NCBI GenBank assembly: GCA_040221375.1 | Contig: JAVKEP010000082.1 | Span: forward strand, 5,117 to 69,116 | DNA from: SHAN690 sp040221375 | GTDB taxonomy: Bacteria > Bacteroidota > Bacteroidia > Flavobacteriales_G > Salibacteraceae | Direction: 5' to 3' | Length of the DNA stretch: 64,000 nucleotides | Part shown: positions 44,670 to 53,339 of the stretch, in pieces | Layout of the letters: each line of letters starts with the position of its first letter | How positions within the stretch are numbered: position 1 is the stretch's first letter | The notes under the pieces: generated by a model | What the model was told of the DNA's origin: nothing | Seen by the model: only the letters and a program-made list of their open reading frames with translations | The model's database searches: none | Program-made: the position numbers and the translations under genes

Positions 44670-46046
44670 ATGATGAACAGACAAGAGATCCTCGATTATA
44701 TTGAACAGCATAAAGAACGTTTTTTAGAAGAGTTGTTCGAATTGCTCCGTATTCCTTCCGTAAGCGCAGACCCGGCCTTCAAGGATGACGTTCAGCAATG
44801 TGCGAATGCAGTGAAAGAACAGTTGCTCAAGGCAGGTGCAGGAATGGCGGAAATTCACCAAACGGCCGGTCACCCTATCGTGTATGCAGAACGGATGATC
44901 GATCCAGCGAAGCCGACGGTGTTGGTGTACGGACACTATGACGTGCAACCGGCTGACCCCGTTGACTTATGGGATTCACCGCCCTTCGAACCGGTCGTAA
45001 AAGATGGAAAAATCTACGCCCGGGGTGCATGCGATGACAAGGGCCAGATGTACATGCACGTAAAGGCATTTGAAATCATGGACCGAACGGGAAGCTTGCC
45101 TTGTAATGTTAAGTTCATGATCGAAGGAGAAGAAGAGGTTGGATCGAGTAACCTGGCTATATGGGTTAAGGAAAACAAAAAGAAATTAGAGGCCGATGTC
45201 ATCTTGATCTCAGATACTTCCATCATCGCTAATGACGTCCCATCCATTACGGTTGGTTTGCGGGGATTGTCATACGTTGAAGTGGAAGTGACGGGGCCTA
45301 ACAAGGACCTGCACTCAGGAGTCTACGGCGGTGGCGTTGCCAATCCGGTAAACGTGCTCTGTGAAATGATCGCCTCCCTCCAGGATGAAGATCACCACAT
45401 TACCATTGAAGGCTTTTACGACGACGTTGAAATCGTCAGCGCAGAAGACCGGGCTGAGATGGCCAAAGCGCCATTCGATATAGAGGAATACAAGCGTGGT
45501 GTTGGCGTAGCAGCTACTCGAAGCGAAAAAGGGTATTCGCCCTCTGAAGGGACCAGCATCAGGCCGAGTTTGGACGTTAATGGAATCTGGGGTGGATATA
45601 TCGGCGAAGGAGCAAAAACCGTATTGCCCTCTAAAGCCTATGCAAAGATTTCCATGCGATTGGTGCCTTACCAAGATCCGAATGACATCACGCGCAAGTT
45701 CGAGGCACATTTTAAGAAAATTGCCCCGCCATCAGTGAAGGTAAAGGTGACGCCGCACCACGGAGGTGAACCGATCGTAATTCCCACCAATTTCCCGGGG
45801 TACCTTGCGGCGTCGAAAGCCATGGAAGAGAGCTTCGGTGTGCGGCCCATACCCGAGAGAAGCGGTGGAAGCATTCCCATTGTAGCCCTATTCGAAAAAG
45901 AGCTCGGATTGAAATCGATCTTGATGGGATTCGGATTGAACAGCGACGACATCCACTCGCCGAACGAGCACTACGGAATTTTCAATTATTTGAAAGGCAT
46001 CGAAACCATCCCCTTGTTTTTTAAGCATTTCAACGAAGAAGCTTAA
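44670..46046 (+). CDS. M20-family dipeptidase
   Basis: Cytosolic zinc dipeptidase of 458 residues, in the group with carnosinase-like and ArgE/DapE-like enzymes. Metal-site motifs are visible: YGHYDVQP (His and bridging Asp follow each other), GACDDKGQ, and EGEEEVGSSN containing the catalytic Glu pair. The dimerisation (lid) domain is at about 195-350, and the last ligand is near DDIHSPNEHY. No signal peptide. A second ATG follows the first directly. Its stop codon shares TTAA with the stop of the convergent gene. Confidence 0.9.
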   Translation: MMNRQEILDYIEQHKERFLEELFELLRIPSVSADPAFKDDVQQCANAVKEQLLKAGAGMAEIHQTAGHPIVYAERMIDPAKPTVLVYGHYDVQPADPVDLWDSPPFEPVVKDGKIYARGACDDKGQMYMHVKAFEIMDRTGSLPCNVKFMIEGEEEVGSSNLAIWVKENKKKLEADVILISDTSIIANDVPSITVGLRGLSYVEVEVTGPNKDLHSGVYGGGVANPVNVLCEMIASLQDEDHHITIEGFYDDVEIVSAEDRAEMAKAPFDIEEYKRGVGVAATRSEKGYSPSEGTSIRPSLDVNGIWGGYIGEGAKTVLPSKAYAKISMRLVPYQDPNDITRKFEAHFKKIAPPSVKVKVTPHHGGEPIVIPTNFPGYLAASKAMEESFGVRPIPERSGGSIPIVALFEKELGLKSILMGFGLNSDDIHSPNEHYGIFNYLKGIETIPLFFKHFNEEA

Positions 46047-49018
46047 TGTGAACGAATCAACGTGAAGGTACCGCGGAAGCTGGTGTTTTCACCCATCGCA
46101 TCCGTAGCGTTTAAGAGGTAGTAGTATACGCCCGGAAGTGCTTCTGTTCCGTTGATTTCACCATCCCAGCACTGGGCTTGGTTGGATGAGTACAAAACTT
46201 CGCTTCCCCACCGCGTGAAGATGGAAAACTCAAAGTCAAGAATGTTGGTGAGTTCCAGGCAAAACTCATCGTTGATTCCGTCAGAACTTGGGGTGAATAC
46301 ATTGGGAATATATACCGTACCTGGACACAGGTCGTTGAGGCCAACACTGTCCGTGTGTATACAGCCAAAGGTGTCAATCACCGTAATGAAGTATTCACCG
46401 GGATCCGTAATCAGAGACTCCCTTTCCAGGTCCCCGTTCGACCATGTGAAACTTGATGCCTCAATGGTAGAAACCTCGAAAAGCAGCGAATCGCCCTGAC
46501 AAATGGTCCGGGTGGTGCTGTCCGTTATGAGAATACGCGGAGCTTTGAATACATTGAGATTACTTACAAGGGTATCGCACCTCAGTCGGGCTTCAACTTG
46601 GTAGAACCCTTTGCTCACTGGAATCGTACGTGTGCTTGAACCCGTATTCCAACGATAGGTCCAAGGGAAATCATCCGCGGCGTCACCAATAATGACCGTA
46701 TCTAAGGGCGAGCAAATCGTGGTATCGTTGCCAATGGTAAATATGTAGTTGGTGTCATACGAGAGCACTTCAACGGTGTCTGATACAAAACCACATTGAT
46801 TCGATTGGCTGTACCAATAGGTTCCTGCCCCTTGCATTACGGTCAGCGTTGGGCCTACAGATCCATCGCTCCAATTGACAGATTGCGAGTCGGCTGAGGC
46901 CAGTAATATGAGCGGATTGCTCGGATCGCCAAAGCATGTAACGTCTCGGTCGGGCAGTACATTGTAAATGGGCGCATCGATTTGGATGTTGATCGTATCA
47001 CTCACCGTATCGCAGGAATTTCCTACGCGCACCCAGTATAGCCCAGATTCAGTAATCGTCCTGATCGGTACAGTTTGACCGTCGTTCCAGGTATAGACTG
47101 CGCCTTCAAAAGTGACGTCCAGCTCGATGCCTATGGTGTCACAACCCGCAGTGTCTGATGGGAAATTGAGCACCGGCTGTGCGGCTTCATTGAGTATGAC
47201 GTTCAACGTATCCGTGCTGGTTCCACACGCATTGCTCGCCTGCAGCCAGTAGGTTCCTGTAGAAGATACAGCGAAGGAGGTGTCATGCGAACCATCTTGC
47301 CAGGTATAAAACGCATTCGGCAAGTCAGGATCGATGATGAAATTTACATCTGCGCAGACCGACGTGTCGTTGCCGAGGGTAAACTGAGGCGGTTGAGAAA
47401 CGAGCGTTACTTGCACCGAGTCAGTCCAAACACAACTTTGGTGAAATATTTCTACGCTGTGCCAACCGGCCTGATTCGTAGTGTAGCTGTTGTTCGTAGA
47501 TCCATCTTCCCATAGTACACACGCATCATACCATGTAGCGTCAAAAGTGATCGATTGCCCCGAGCACATTGTTGTGTCCGGTCCAATGAGGTTCACCGCA
47601 GTATCCCAAATGATTATGTTTCGAGTAAATGTGTCGCCCAGAGCTCCTCGATATGCGAATAAAGTTACTTGAAAAGTATCGGGAGCGTTGCTGAATACGT
47701 GCCCTGCATTGAGATCGGTACTGATGTTTGCCGAGCCGGTAGACGGGTCACCGAAATTCCAACGCACGCTGTCAAGTCCAATCGTGTCTTCCGGCATAAA
47801 CCAAGTCGTATCGTTTTCGCAGTTGGTGCCAAACGAATACGTAATGCCATCGCTCATGAAACTCGAAACGAAATTGGTCACGCCAGAAAAAATGATGCTA
47901 TCGGTGAGCAAATGATTGTCGATATACCCGCAGTCAGGACACATTTCTTCCGGACTGCCGATTACGCCTAATGTATCCGCATTGAAAGGCGAAGGCTTGA
48001 AGTAGGACACGTATATTTTTTTGTCGTTAGCGAGTTGCAGATCCGTATAGAGTTTGAATGGATTGTTGTTCGAGACGATCGTTTCGCTCGCCAACAGGCA
48101 ATCAACGGATGCATGGTCGAGATCGAACTGATGGATGCCCGCGGGGTTACTACCACTAGAAACACGACGTCCGTAAAAGAGCTTTTTACTATCTGCGCTG
48201 AACTCCACACCGAAAGGAAACACACTGTTTCCGGAAGCCAGGGTAATCGGGTCTGTCAAAACTCCCGTGGTATTATTGAAACGGAATAGTTGAACATAGC
48301 CTGATGAGAAATTGCAGGTTGCGAGCCAGGATCCGTCAGGTGAGATTTTCATTTGACCCGTCTCCTCGCCGGAGCCCGAACTGTTCAGATGCTCTATGCC
48401 GATGGCGCTGATTACCGGAGTGGTATTCACTCCGTTGTCGTCGACCAAAAATGCGTGAAATTCATCCGATTCCCACTTGTGGGCCACCACCCAATAGCCC
48501 TTGTCGTTTCCGTGCCTCGTAGCCGCCATTTTTTCGGTGGCACTGTCGAGCAACATGGTCGGGCCAACAACTCCGCCATTTCCGCCGTTCAAGGTCATCT
48601 CCACGTCGTAGTATTGAAAGCCGTTGGGCCCTGCATTGGCGTCGTTGACGAAAAGGTAATAGCGCGTACTACTGATGGTCGCTGGAACGATCAATGAGGA
48701 TTGCGTCGCCTGTGGGTCGCCTACGAGCCCTGTGCCTCCTGACATCACCGCTCCTCCCGCCTCCCAAACCTTGTTGCCGTTGCTGTAAAAAATCAGGTCG
48801 CCATTCAGGTCAGAAATGGCAGATGTTCCCATTGAACCCGTACACGATGTGCTGTAAGTAACGGGAGTACCAGAAGAGAAGTCTAGGCCATTGAAGGATG
48901 CAAATGCCCAATGGTTTGCCCGAAAACCCTGTGAAAGGGAAGGAATTGAAAGGACAATCAGGAAAACAGATGAAAACAGCTGGATAAGCGTTTTCTTTGT
49001 TGTTAAACTGTTTGTCAT
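46043..49018 (-). CDS. Secreted multi-repeat protein with CHU_C tail
   Basis: 991 residues with a signal peptide ending SLSQG. The N-terminal region (about 30-390, opening NHWAFASFNGLDFSSG) resembles that of the protein at 3590-7153 and looks propeller-like. A PKD-like segment (WNFGDPSTGS) follows, then about six tandem repeats of roughly 75-90 residues each with the pattern xxWxDGSxxxxxxVxxxGxYWVxxxNxCG, and a CHU_C domain from VYIPNVFTPSSDG. Probable T9SS cargo. Its ATG is back to back with the ATG of the divergent lipoprotein, leaving no intergenic sequence. Confidence 0.88.
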   Translation of the reverse strand: MTNSLTTKKTLIQLFSSVFLIVLSIPSLSQGFRANHWAFASFNGLDFSSGTPVTYSTSCTGSMGTSAISDLNGDLIFYSNGNKVWEAGGAVMSGGTGLVGDPQATQSSLIVPATISSTRYYLFVNDANAGPNGFQYYDVEMTLNGGNGGVVGPTMLLDSATEKMAATRHGNDKGYWVVAHKWESDEFHAFLVDDNGVNTTPVISAIGIEHLNSSGSGEETGQMKISPDGSWLATCNFSSGYVQLFRFNNTTGVLTDPITLASGNSVFPFGVEFSADSKKLFYGRRVSSGSNPAGIHQFDLDHASVDCLLASETIVSNNNPFKLYTDLQLANDKKIYVSYFKPSPFNADTLGVIGSPEEMCPDCGYIDNHLLTDSIIFSGVTNFVSSFMSDGITYSFGTNCENDTTWFMPEDTIGLDSVRWNFGDPSTGSANISTDLNAGHVFSNAPDTFQVTLFAYRGALGDTFTRNIIIWDTAVNLIGPDTTMCSGQSITFDATWYDACVLWEDGSTNNSYTTNQAGWHSVEIFHQSCVWTDSVQVTLVSQPPQFTLGNDTSVCADVNFIIDPDLPNAFYTWQDGSHDTSFAVSSTGTYWLQASNACGTSTDTLNVILNEAAQPVLNFPSDTAGCDTIGIELDVTFEGAVYTWNDGQTVPIRTITESGLYWVRVGNSCDTVSDTINIQIDAPIYNVLPDRDVTCFGDPSNPLILLASADSQSVNWSDGSVGPTLTVMQGAGTYWYSQSNQCGFVSDTVEVLSYDTNYIFTIGNDTTICSPLDTVIIGDAADDFPWTYRWNTGSSTRTIPVSKGFYQVEARLRCDTLVSNLNVFKAPRILITDSTTRTICQGDSLLFEVSTIEASSFTWSNGDLERESLITDPGEYFITVIDTFGCIHTDSVGLNDLCPGTVYIPNVFTPSSDGINDEFCLELTNILDFEFSIFTRWGSEVLYSSNQAQCWDGEINGTEALPGVYYYLLNATDAMGENTSFRGTFTLIRSH

Positions 49019-49498
49019 ATGAGCGCTCCTCTTCTTGTTAACCGGCCAATTGTCATGCTTGTCACTATCATGACGGTCGTTTTCCTTTCGGGTTGTGAAT
49101 TTAAGGATGTTGTACTTGACCGGGTCGATCGATTTGAAATAAACTCGTTGGAGGCTGGGAAGTTGGACGCAAACATTCGCCTTGTCCTTACAAACCCTAA
49201 TTCATTCCCCATCACGATCAAGGCTGGGGAATTTGATATTTATTCAGGCAAGATTCATTTAGGCGATGCGCATTTAAAAAGGTCGTTCAAAATCAGCGCC
49301 AATTCTACCAAAGAATACGACGTAGAAGTAAATGGAACCATTGGAGACATGCTGGCCGCGGGTATTACAGGATTGGCCGGAATGCTCACAGGCAAAAAGC
49401 CTGAAATGACGGTCAAAGGGGAGCTTAAAGCCGGGAATTTTTTCTATACCAAAAAGGTGCCGGTTGAATTGAAAACCGAGATGCCCCTCAATCTATAG
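49019..49498 (+). CDS. LEA14-type (WHy domain) lipoprotein
   Basis: 159 residues. A hydrophobic N-terminus with lipobox LSGC (Cys26) is followed by a single WHy/LEA2 beta-sandwich (about 40-155), shown by NIRLVLTNPNSFPITIKAGEFDIY and the closing VKGELKAGNFFYTKKVPVEL pattern. Such domains are linked to stress tolerance or lipid/protein stabilisation; the role here is unknown. The ATG at 49055 (MLVTIMTV) would give a more conventional short signal and leave 36 bases for a promoter, so the start is uncertain. The last 11 bases overlap the convergent GH3 gene. Confidence 0.78.
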   Translation: MSAPLLVNRPIVMLVTIMTVVFLSGCEFKDVVLDRVDRFEINSLEAGKLDANIRLVLTNPNSFPITIKAGEFDIYSGKIHLGDAHLKRSFKISANSTKEYDVEVNGTIGDMLAAGITGLAGMLTGKKPEMTVKGELKAGNFFYTKKVPVELKTEMPLNL

Positions 49499-50603
49499 AG
49501 GGTCCGAAGACCATTCCTAAACAAAGCTTCATGCGGATGACGCGTTTAACTGAAGCTTCAATTTGATTTTTGAATGCTGGATCCTTAGCCATTTCGTTGA
49601 TGATGGATGAAATGGTCCCGACTTCATCTGGGGGCATCAAGATGATGTCACATCCAGCCTTTGCGGCCAGAAGGGTAGAGTTTGGAATCTCCACCACCGC
49701 ACCCATGTTCATAGCATCCGTCACGATTAACCCTTGAAACCCAAGCTCTTCTCTCAGGAGACCTGATACGATTAATGGACTCATCGTCGAAGGCATTCCA
49801 CCCGTCGCGTACTTTTTATTGTTTTCAATGGCTATGTGAGCTACCATGATGGATAGCACCCCGGCTTGTATAACAGGCTTGTACAGAGAGACTTCCGTCA
49901 GCTCACCGTCGATGTACACCAATTTTTTATGCGTGTCGCCACTCACCCGTCCGTGCCCCGGAAAATGCTTCGCAGTAGCAACAATTTGATCGGACTGAGT
50001 TTTGCGGATAAAGGCATTGGCCAAAGGAACGATCGTGGCCGAGTCGCCACCCAGTGTTCGGTTTCCAATGGCTTCGTTGTTTGGTGAAACATCAATCACC
50101 GGCGCGAAATTGTGGCGGAATCCAACGTCGATCAAAGTGCTGTCGATGATGCGCACTGCCGCTTCGATTTGCTCTACGGTCTTGAGTTCGTTGGTCGGTG
50201 GCATTTCGGGCGTTCCTGGCAGGCGCCGGTTAAATAAACTCGGCTCGGCATCCATGCTCATCAATAGGGGATAACCGATCGATAGATCACCCAAAGCCCG
50301 AATATGTTGCTTGAACTCTGCGGGATCTCCGCTCAGAAAAATCACCCCTCCCACCAAGCGCTGTTGCACCAATGGCTCTACAACCGTCATCGGTTTACCA
50401 AGCCTGCCTAAGGAGGTGACAATCATTTGTCCGACCCGCTGCTCAGGTTTCAATTGCTTGAAGATCAGATCTACCTGCTTTTGAAGTTCCAGATTGTCTG
50501 AGTAGAAATCAGAAAGTTGGTAAAGGCCGCGGTCGTTTTGACCTTGCACGGCTACACTGAGGAGCACGCAGCACATTAGCGGTAAGAAGAATAATCGTTG
50601 CAT
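49488..50603 (-). CDS. Exported glycoside hydrolase family 3 (beta-N-acetylhexosaminidase-like)
   Basis: 371 residues with a signal peptide ending AVQGQ. The single GH3 TIM barrel carries the NagZ-type catalytic loop KHFPGHGRVSGDTH (acid/base Asp-His dyad) and the nucleophile in IVTDAMNMGAV. NagZ removes GlcNAc from muropeptides; the E. coli enzyme is cytosolic, while this one is predicted periplasmic or outer-surface. A cleaner assignment to chitin or peptidoglycan substrates cannot be made. An exact promoter box lies four bases before its ATG. Confidence 0.88.
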   Translation of the reverse strand: MQRLFFLPLMCCVLLSVAVQGQNDRGLYQLSDFYSDNLELQKQVDLIFKQLKPEQRVGQMIVTSLGRLGKPMTVVEPLVQQRLVGGVIFLSGDPAEFKQHIRALGDLSIGYPLLMSMDAEPSLFNRRLPGTPEMPPTNELKTVEQIEAAVRIIDSTLIDVGFRHNFAPVIDVSPNNEAIGNRTLGGDSATIVPLANAFIRKTQSDQIVATAKHFPGHGRVSGDTHKKLVYIDGELTEVSLYKPVIQAGVLSIMVAHIAIENNKKYATGGMPSTMSPLIVSGLLREELGFQGLIVTDAMNMGAVVEIPNSTLLAAKAGCDIILMPPDEVGTISSIINEMAKDPAFKNQIEASVKRVIRMKLCLGMVFGPSID

Positions 50604-50607
50604 GGTT

Positions 50608-50615
50608 CAAACCTA
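50608..50615 (-). promoter_or_regulatory. -7 promoter box of the GH3 gene
   Basis: The minus strand reads TAGGTTTG, an exact match, four bases before the ATG at 50603. Confidence 0.7.
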
Positions 50616-50673
50616 TCCCAATATCATGCCGATGGCTGGCCGCATTCCAATATTTTTGAACTTTACTTTATTG

Positions 50674-52029
50674 ATGGCGAAACACAACGACAACTGGTTG
50701 CCAAAGTACATCCATGATTACATCTGGAACGTGCGTTTGGAAGATAGAAATGCGATGACGGCTTTTTTTCTCAAGCAAGTCCGCATCATCCTGATCGTCC
50801 TACGCAACTACGCGAAAGACAACCTGCAGCTCCAAGCAGCCGGATTGACATTCTACACCTTGCTGTCGGTGGTCCCGCTGGTCGCCTTGGCTTTTGCAGT
50901 TGCCAAGGGCTTTGGATTTCAAGAAGCGCTGGAGTCGCAGTTGACTTCTGCGTTCAGCGGACACGAAGAGGTGGTAGATCAAGTCATGACATTCTCAGGC
51001 CGCATGCTTGAGAATACGAAAGGCGGTTTGTTGGCAGGCATTGGAGTGGTTATCCTTCTCTGGACCGTAATGCGACTCTTAGTCCGCATTGAAATGTCCT
51101 TCAATGATATTTGGAAGGTAGCGAAAGGCCGTACATGGCTGAGGCGATTCACCGAATACTTCAGCATCATGCTTTTTGCCCCTGTCATTGTCATCCTCGC
51201 CGGCAGCATCACGGTGGTGATCTCCCAAGAATTGGAAAATTTAATCGCGGGATACGACTTCCTCCTATCGGTGGGTCCCGTGCTTCATTTCGGCATTAAG
51301 ATGATTCCCTATACATTGATTTGGCTGCTCTTCACTTTCGTTTATATGGTGATGCCCAACACGAAGGTGAAATTCAAATCCGCTTTGATCGCTGGAATCA
51401 TTGCCGGAACTTCATTTCAGTTCTTGGAGTGGGGCTACATCAATTTTCAAGTCGGCGTGAGTAAGTACAACGCAATTTACGGAAGCTTTGCAGCCTTGCC
51501 ATTGTTCCTTATTTGGGTGAATATTTCTTGGCTCATGACCTTGATCGGAGCAGAGATCGCTTACGCGAATCAGTACGTTAGTGAGATCGAAAACGAAGTC
51601 GACGGTGATCGCTTGAGCAATTCTCAGCGCCACGTCATCGCATTGATGTTGATGAAGCGGATTGCTGCTGCCTTTGATCGGGGAGATGAGCCTTTCTCAG
51701 CCCAAGACCTGAGCGGTGCTATGGATTTACCCTACGGCGTCACCTCGCGCATTCTCGACCTTATGGTCGAGGCAAAATTGCTCAGCGAGATCGAACACTC
51801 CAACAAGGAGGCTTCGAGCTACTTGCCCCATAAATCTACTGAAAAGCTATACGTTGACGACATCATGAAGGCCATCGACCTAGTTGGGTTTACCGAGATT
51901 CCTCGACTGAAAGACTCTGATTACAATGAGTATTTCTTGAAGTACAACGCGCTTCGCGAAGCGATGAATGATGCGCCCCAAAACTTACTGGTTCGGGAAT
52001 TGCCCGACCTTCACATTTCTAAATCATAG
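50674..52029 (+). CDS. YihY/BrkB-family inner-membrane protein
   Basis: Start placed at ATG 50674 (MAKHNDNWLPKY, 451 residues); the frame is open from an ATG at 50602, but that overlaps the GH3 start and promoter. It has six predicted helices with the family motifs LQAAGLTFYTLLSVVPL near the first and GSFAALPLFLIWVNISWLMTLIGAEI in pieces near the last. The C-terminal cytosolic part of about 130 residues resembles a winged-helix region. The family was once annotated as RNase BN, which is wrong; its function is unsettled. Confidence 0.86.
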   Translation: MAKHNDNWLPKYIHDYIWNVRLEDRNAMTAFFLKQVRIILIVLRNYAKDNLQLQAAGLTFYTLLSVVPLVALAFAVAKGFGFQEALESQLTSAFSGHEEVVDQVMTFSGRMLENTKGGLLAGIGVVILLWTVMRLLVRIEMSFNDIWKVAKGRTWLRRFTEYFSIMLFAPVIVILAGSITVVISQELENLIAGYDFLLSVGPVLHFGIKMIPYTLIWLLFTFVYMVMPNTKVKFKSALIAGIIAGTSFQFLEWGYINFQVGVSKYNAIYGSFAALPLFLIWVNISWLMTLIGAEIAYANQYVSEIENEVDGDRLSNSQRHVIALMLMKRIAAAFDRGDEPFSAQDLSGAMDLPYGVTSRILDLMVEAKLLSEIEHSNKEASSYLPHKSTEKLYVDDIMKAIDLVGFTEIPRLKDSDYNEYFLKYNALREAMNDAPQNLLVRELPDLHISKS

Positions 52030-52052
52030 CAGCGAGCTGTTACTTTCACACC

Positions 52053-53339
52053 ATGCGCATCATTTCCTTGACTTTCATCCTATTCCTTTCTTCCTTATCC
52101 GTCGTTTCTCAAGAGTGGGATACCCTCCGGTTCATGACGTATAACCTGCTCTATTATGGCGAGGTCACCAATTTTTGCACGACTTCTAACAACGACATCA
52201 ATGAGAAAGACACCTACTTTAAAAGTATCGCCAAGTACGTAAAACCAGATTTGCTGCTGGTCAATGAAATGGGCGCTTCCATTGTCTACGCTGACCGGAT
52301 CATCGAGAAGGTATTGAATACAGACGGCGTGAATCGCTACAAACGGGCCCCTATTCAAAACAATTCATTCAGCGATTTGGTCAACGGAGTCTTTTACGAC
52401 AAATCGAAGCTCTCGTTATTAAAGCAGGATAAATTGACCCAAGCAACGAATGGATCCAGCATCGTGCGGGCCATTGACATCTGCACATTTTACTATAAGG
52501 ATCCCTATTTGGGACCGACTTCTGACACAACATTTCTTTACCTGATAGGCATGCACCTCAAAGCGGGAAGCAGTGCATCGGATGTTTCAGCAAGAGACAT
52601 TGCAACGCTCTCGGTCATGGACTACCTCGTGGATCACTATCCTCCTGGCTACTACATTACGGCGGGCGATATGAACGTAGGCGGATCTTCCGAACAGGCT
52701 TTTCAAAACTTCTTGGCCAACAGCAATGGAGACTACGCGATGAGAGACCCGCTGATCACCGGAAGCTGGAGCAGTTCGTCTTCGTTTGCTTATGCCCATA
52801 CGCAATCCACCCATACCGAAAGCGGATGCCATTCAGGGGGCGGACTCGATGATCGGTTCGACATAGTTCTGTTGAGCCAGCAAATAATGGACGATACTGG
52901 GTCCGTGCGATTCGTTGAGGGGTCATACAAAACCGTGGGCAATGACGGAAACCACTACAACCAATCCATTCTGCAAGGAACAAATAACAGCGTGCCTTCA
53001 GCGGTGTTAGGAGCGCTCTACGAAATGAGTGACCACCTTCCTGTTCGACTCGATTTGCGCTTCAAAAGGTTAGAGCAAGACAGCGATACGATACCTACGT
53101 CGATAGTACGTCCAGCTCAGAATGATTGGAACATCGGGATGGTCAATCATCACCTGCAGATCAGCGGTTTGGGTGTAGAGGACAGGGTAGTGGTTGCGGA
53201 CCTCACTGGCCGCATGCATTACGCCGCAAAATCGAACGGAGGAGATCTTGTTGTCATCAACGGCTTTGAATCGGGCGTCTACATCGTAACTGTTTCCAAT
53301 GAAACGATGAGAAAAACAGAGAAGGTTTTTATCCCTTAG
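52053..53339 (+). CDS. Exported endonuclease/exonuclease/phosphatase-family protein with T9SS type A tail
   Basis: 428 residues. Signal peptide ending SVVSQ, then an EEP-fold domain (about 25-335) with FMTYNLLY, LLVNEMG (metal-binding Glu), ITAGDMNVG (Asp-x-Asn) and SDHLPVRLDL (catalytic Asp-His). The final 75 residues are a type A sorting domain (VVVADLTGRMHY, then GFESGVYIVTVSNE and a basic end). The export signal and tail point to a T9SS-secreted nuclease or phosphodiesterase, perhaps scavenging nucleotides or phosphate; the substrate is inference. Its stop overlaps that of convergent rodA by three bases. Confidence 0.87.
   Translation: MRIISLTFILFLSSLSVVSQEWDTLRFMTYNLLYYGEVTNFCTTSNNDINEKDTYFKSIAKYVKPDLLLVNEMGASIVYADRIIEKVLNTDGVNRYKRAPIQNNSFSDLVNGVFYDKSKLSLLKQDKLTQATNGSSIVRAIDICTFYYKDPYLGPTSDTTFLYLIGMHLKAGSSASDVSARDIATLSVMDYLVDHYPPGYYITAGDMNVGGSSEQAFQNFLANSNGDYAMRDPLITGSWSSSSSFAYAHTQSTHTESGCHSGGGLDDRFDIVLLSQQIMDDTGSVRFVEGSYKTVGNDGNHYNQSILQGTNNSVPSAVLGALYEMSDHLPVRLDLRFKRLEQDSDTIPTSIVRPAQNDWNIGMVNHHLQISGLGVEDRVVVADLTGRMHYAAKSNGGDLVVINGFESGVYIVTVSNETMRKTEKVFIP

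Noticed and set aside
3590..49018. DNA-level direct repeats or a CRISPR array among the repeat-protein genes
   Set aside because: The repeats are visible only in the proteins; I saw no regularly spaced identical DNA repeats or spacer pattern.
50602..50673. N-terminal extension of the BrkB-type protein by 24 residues
   Set aside because: The upstream ATG overlaps the start codon of the divergent GH3 gene and lies in its promoter; MAKHNDNW at 50674 is a better start.
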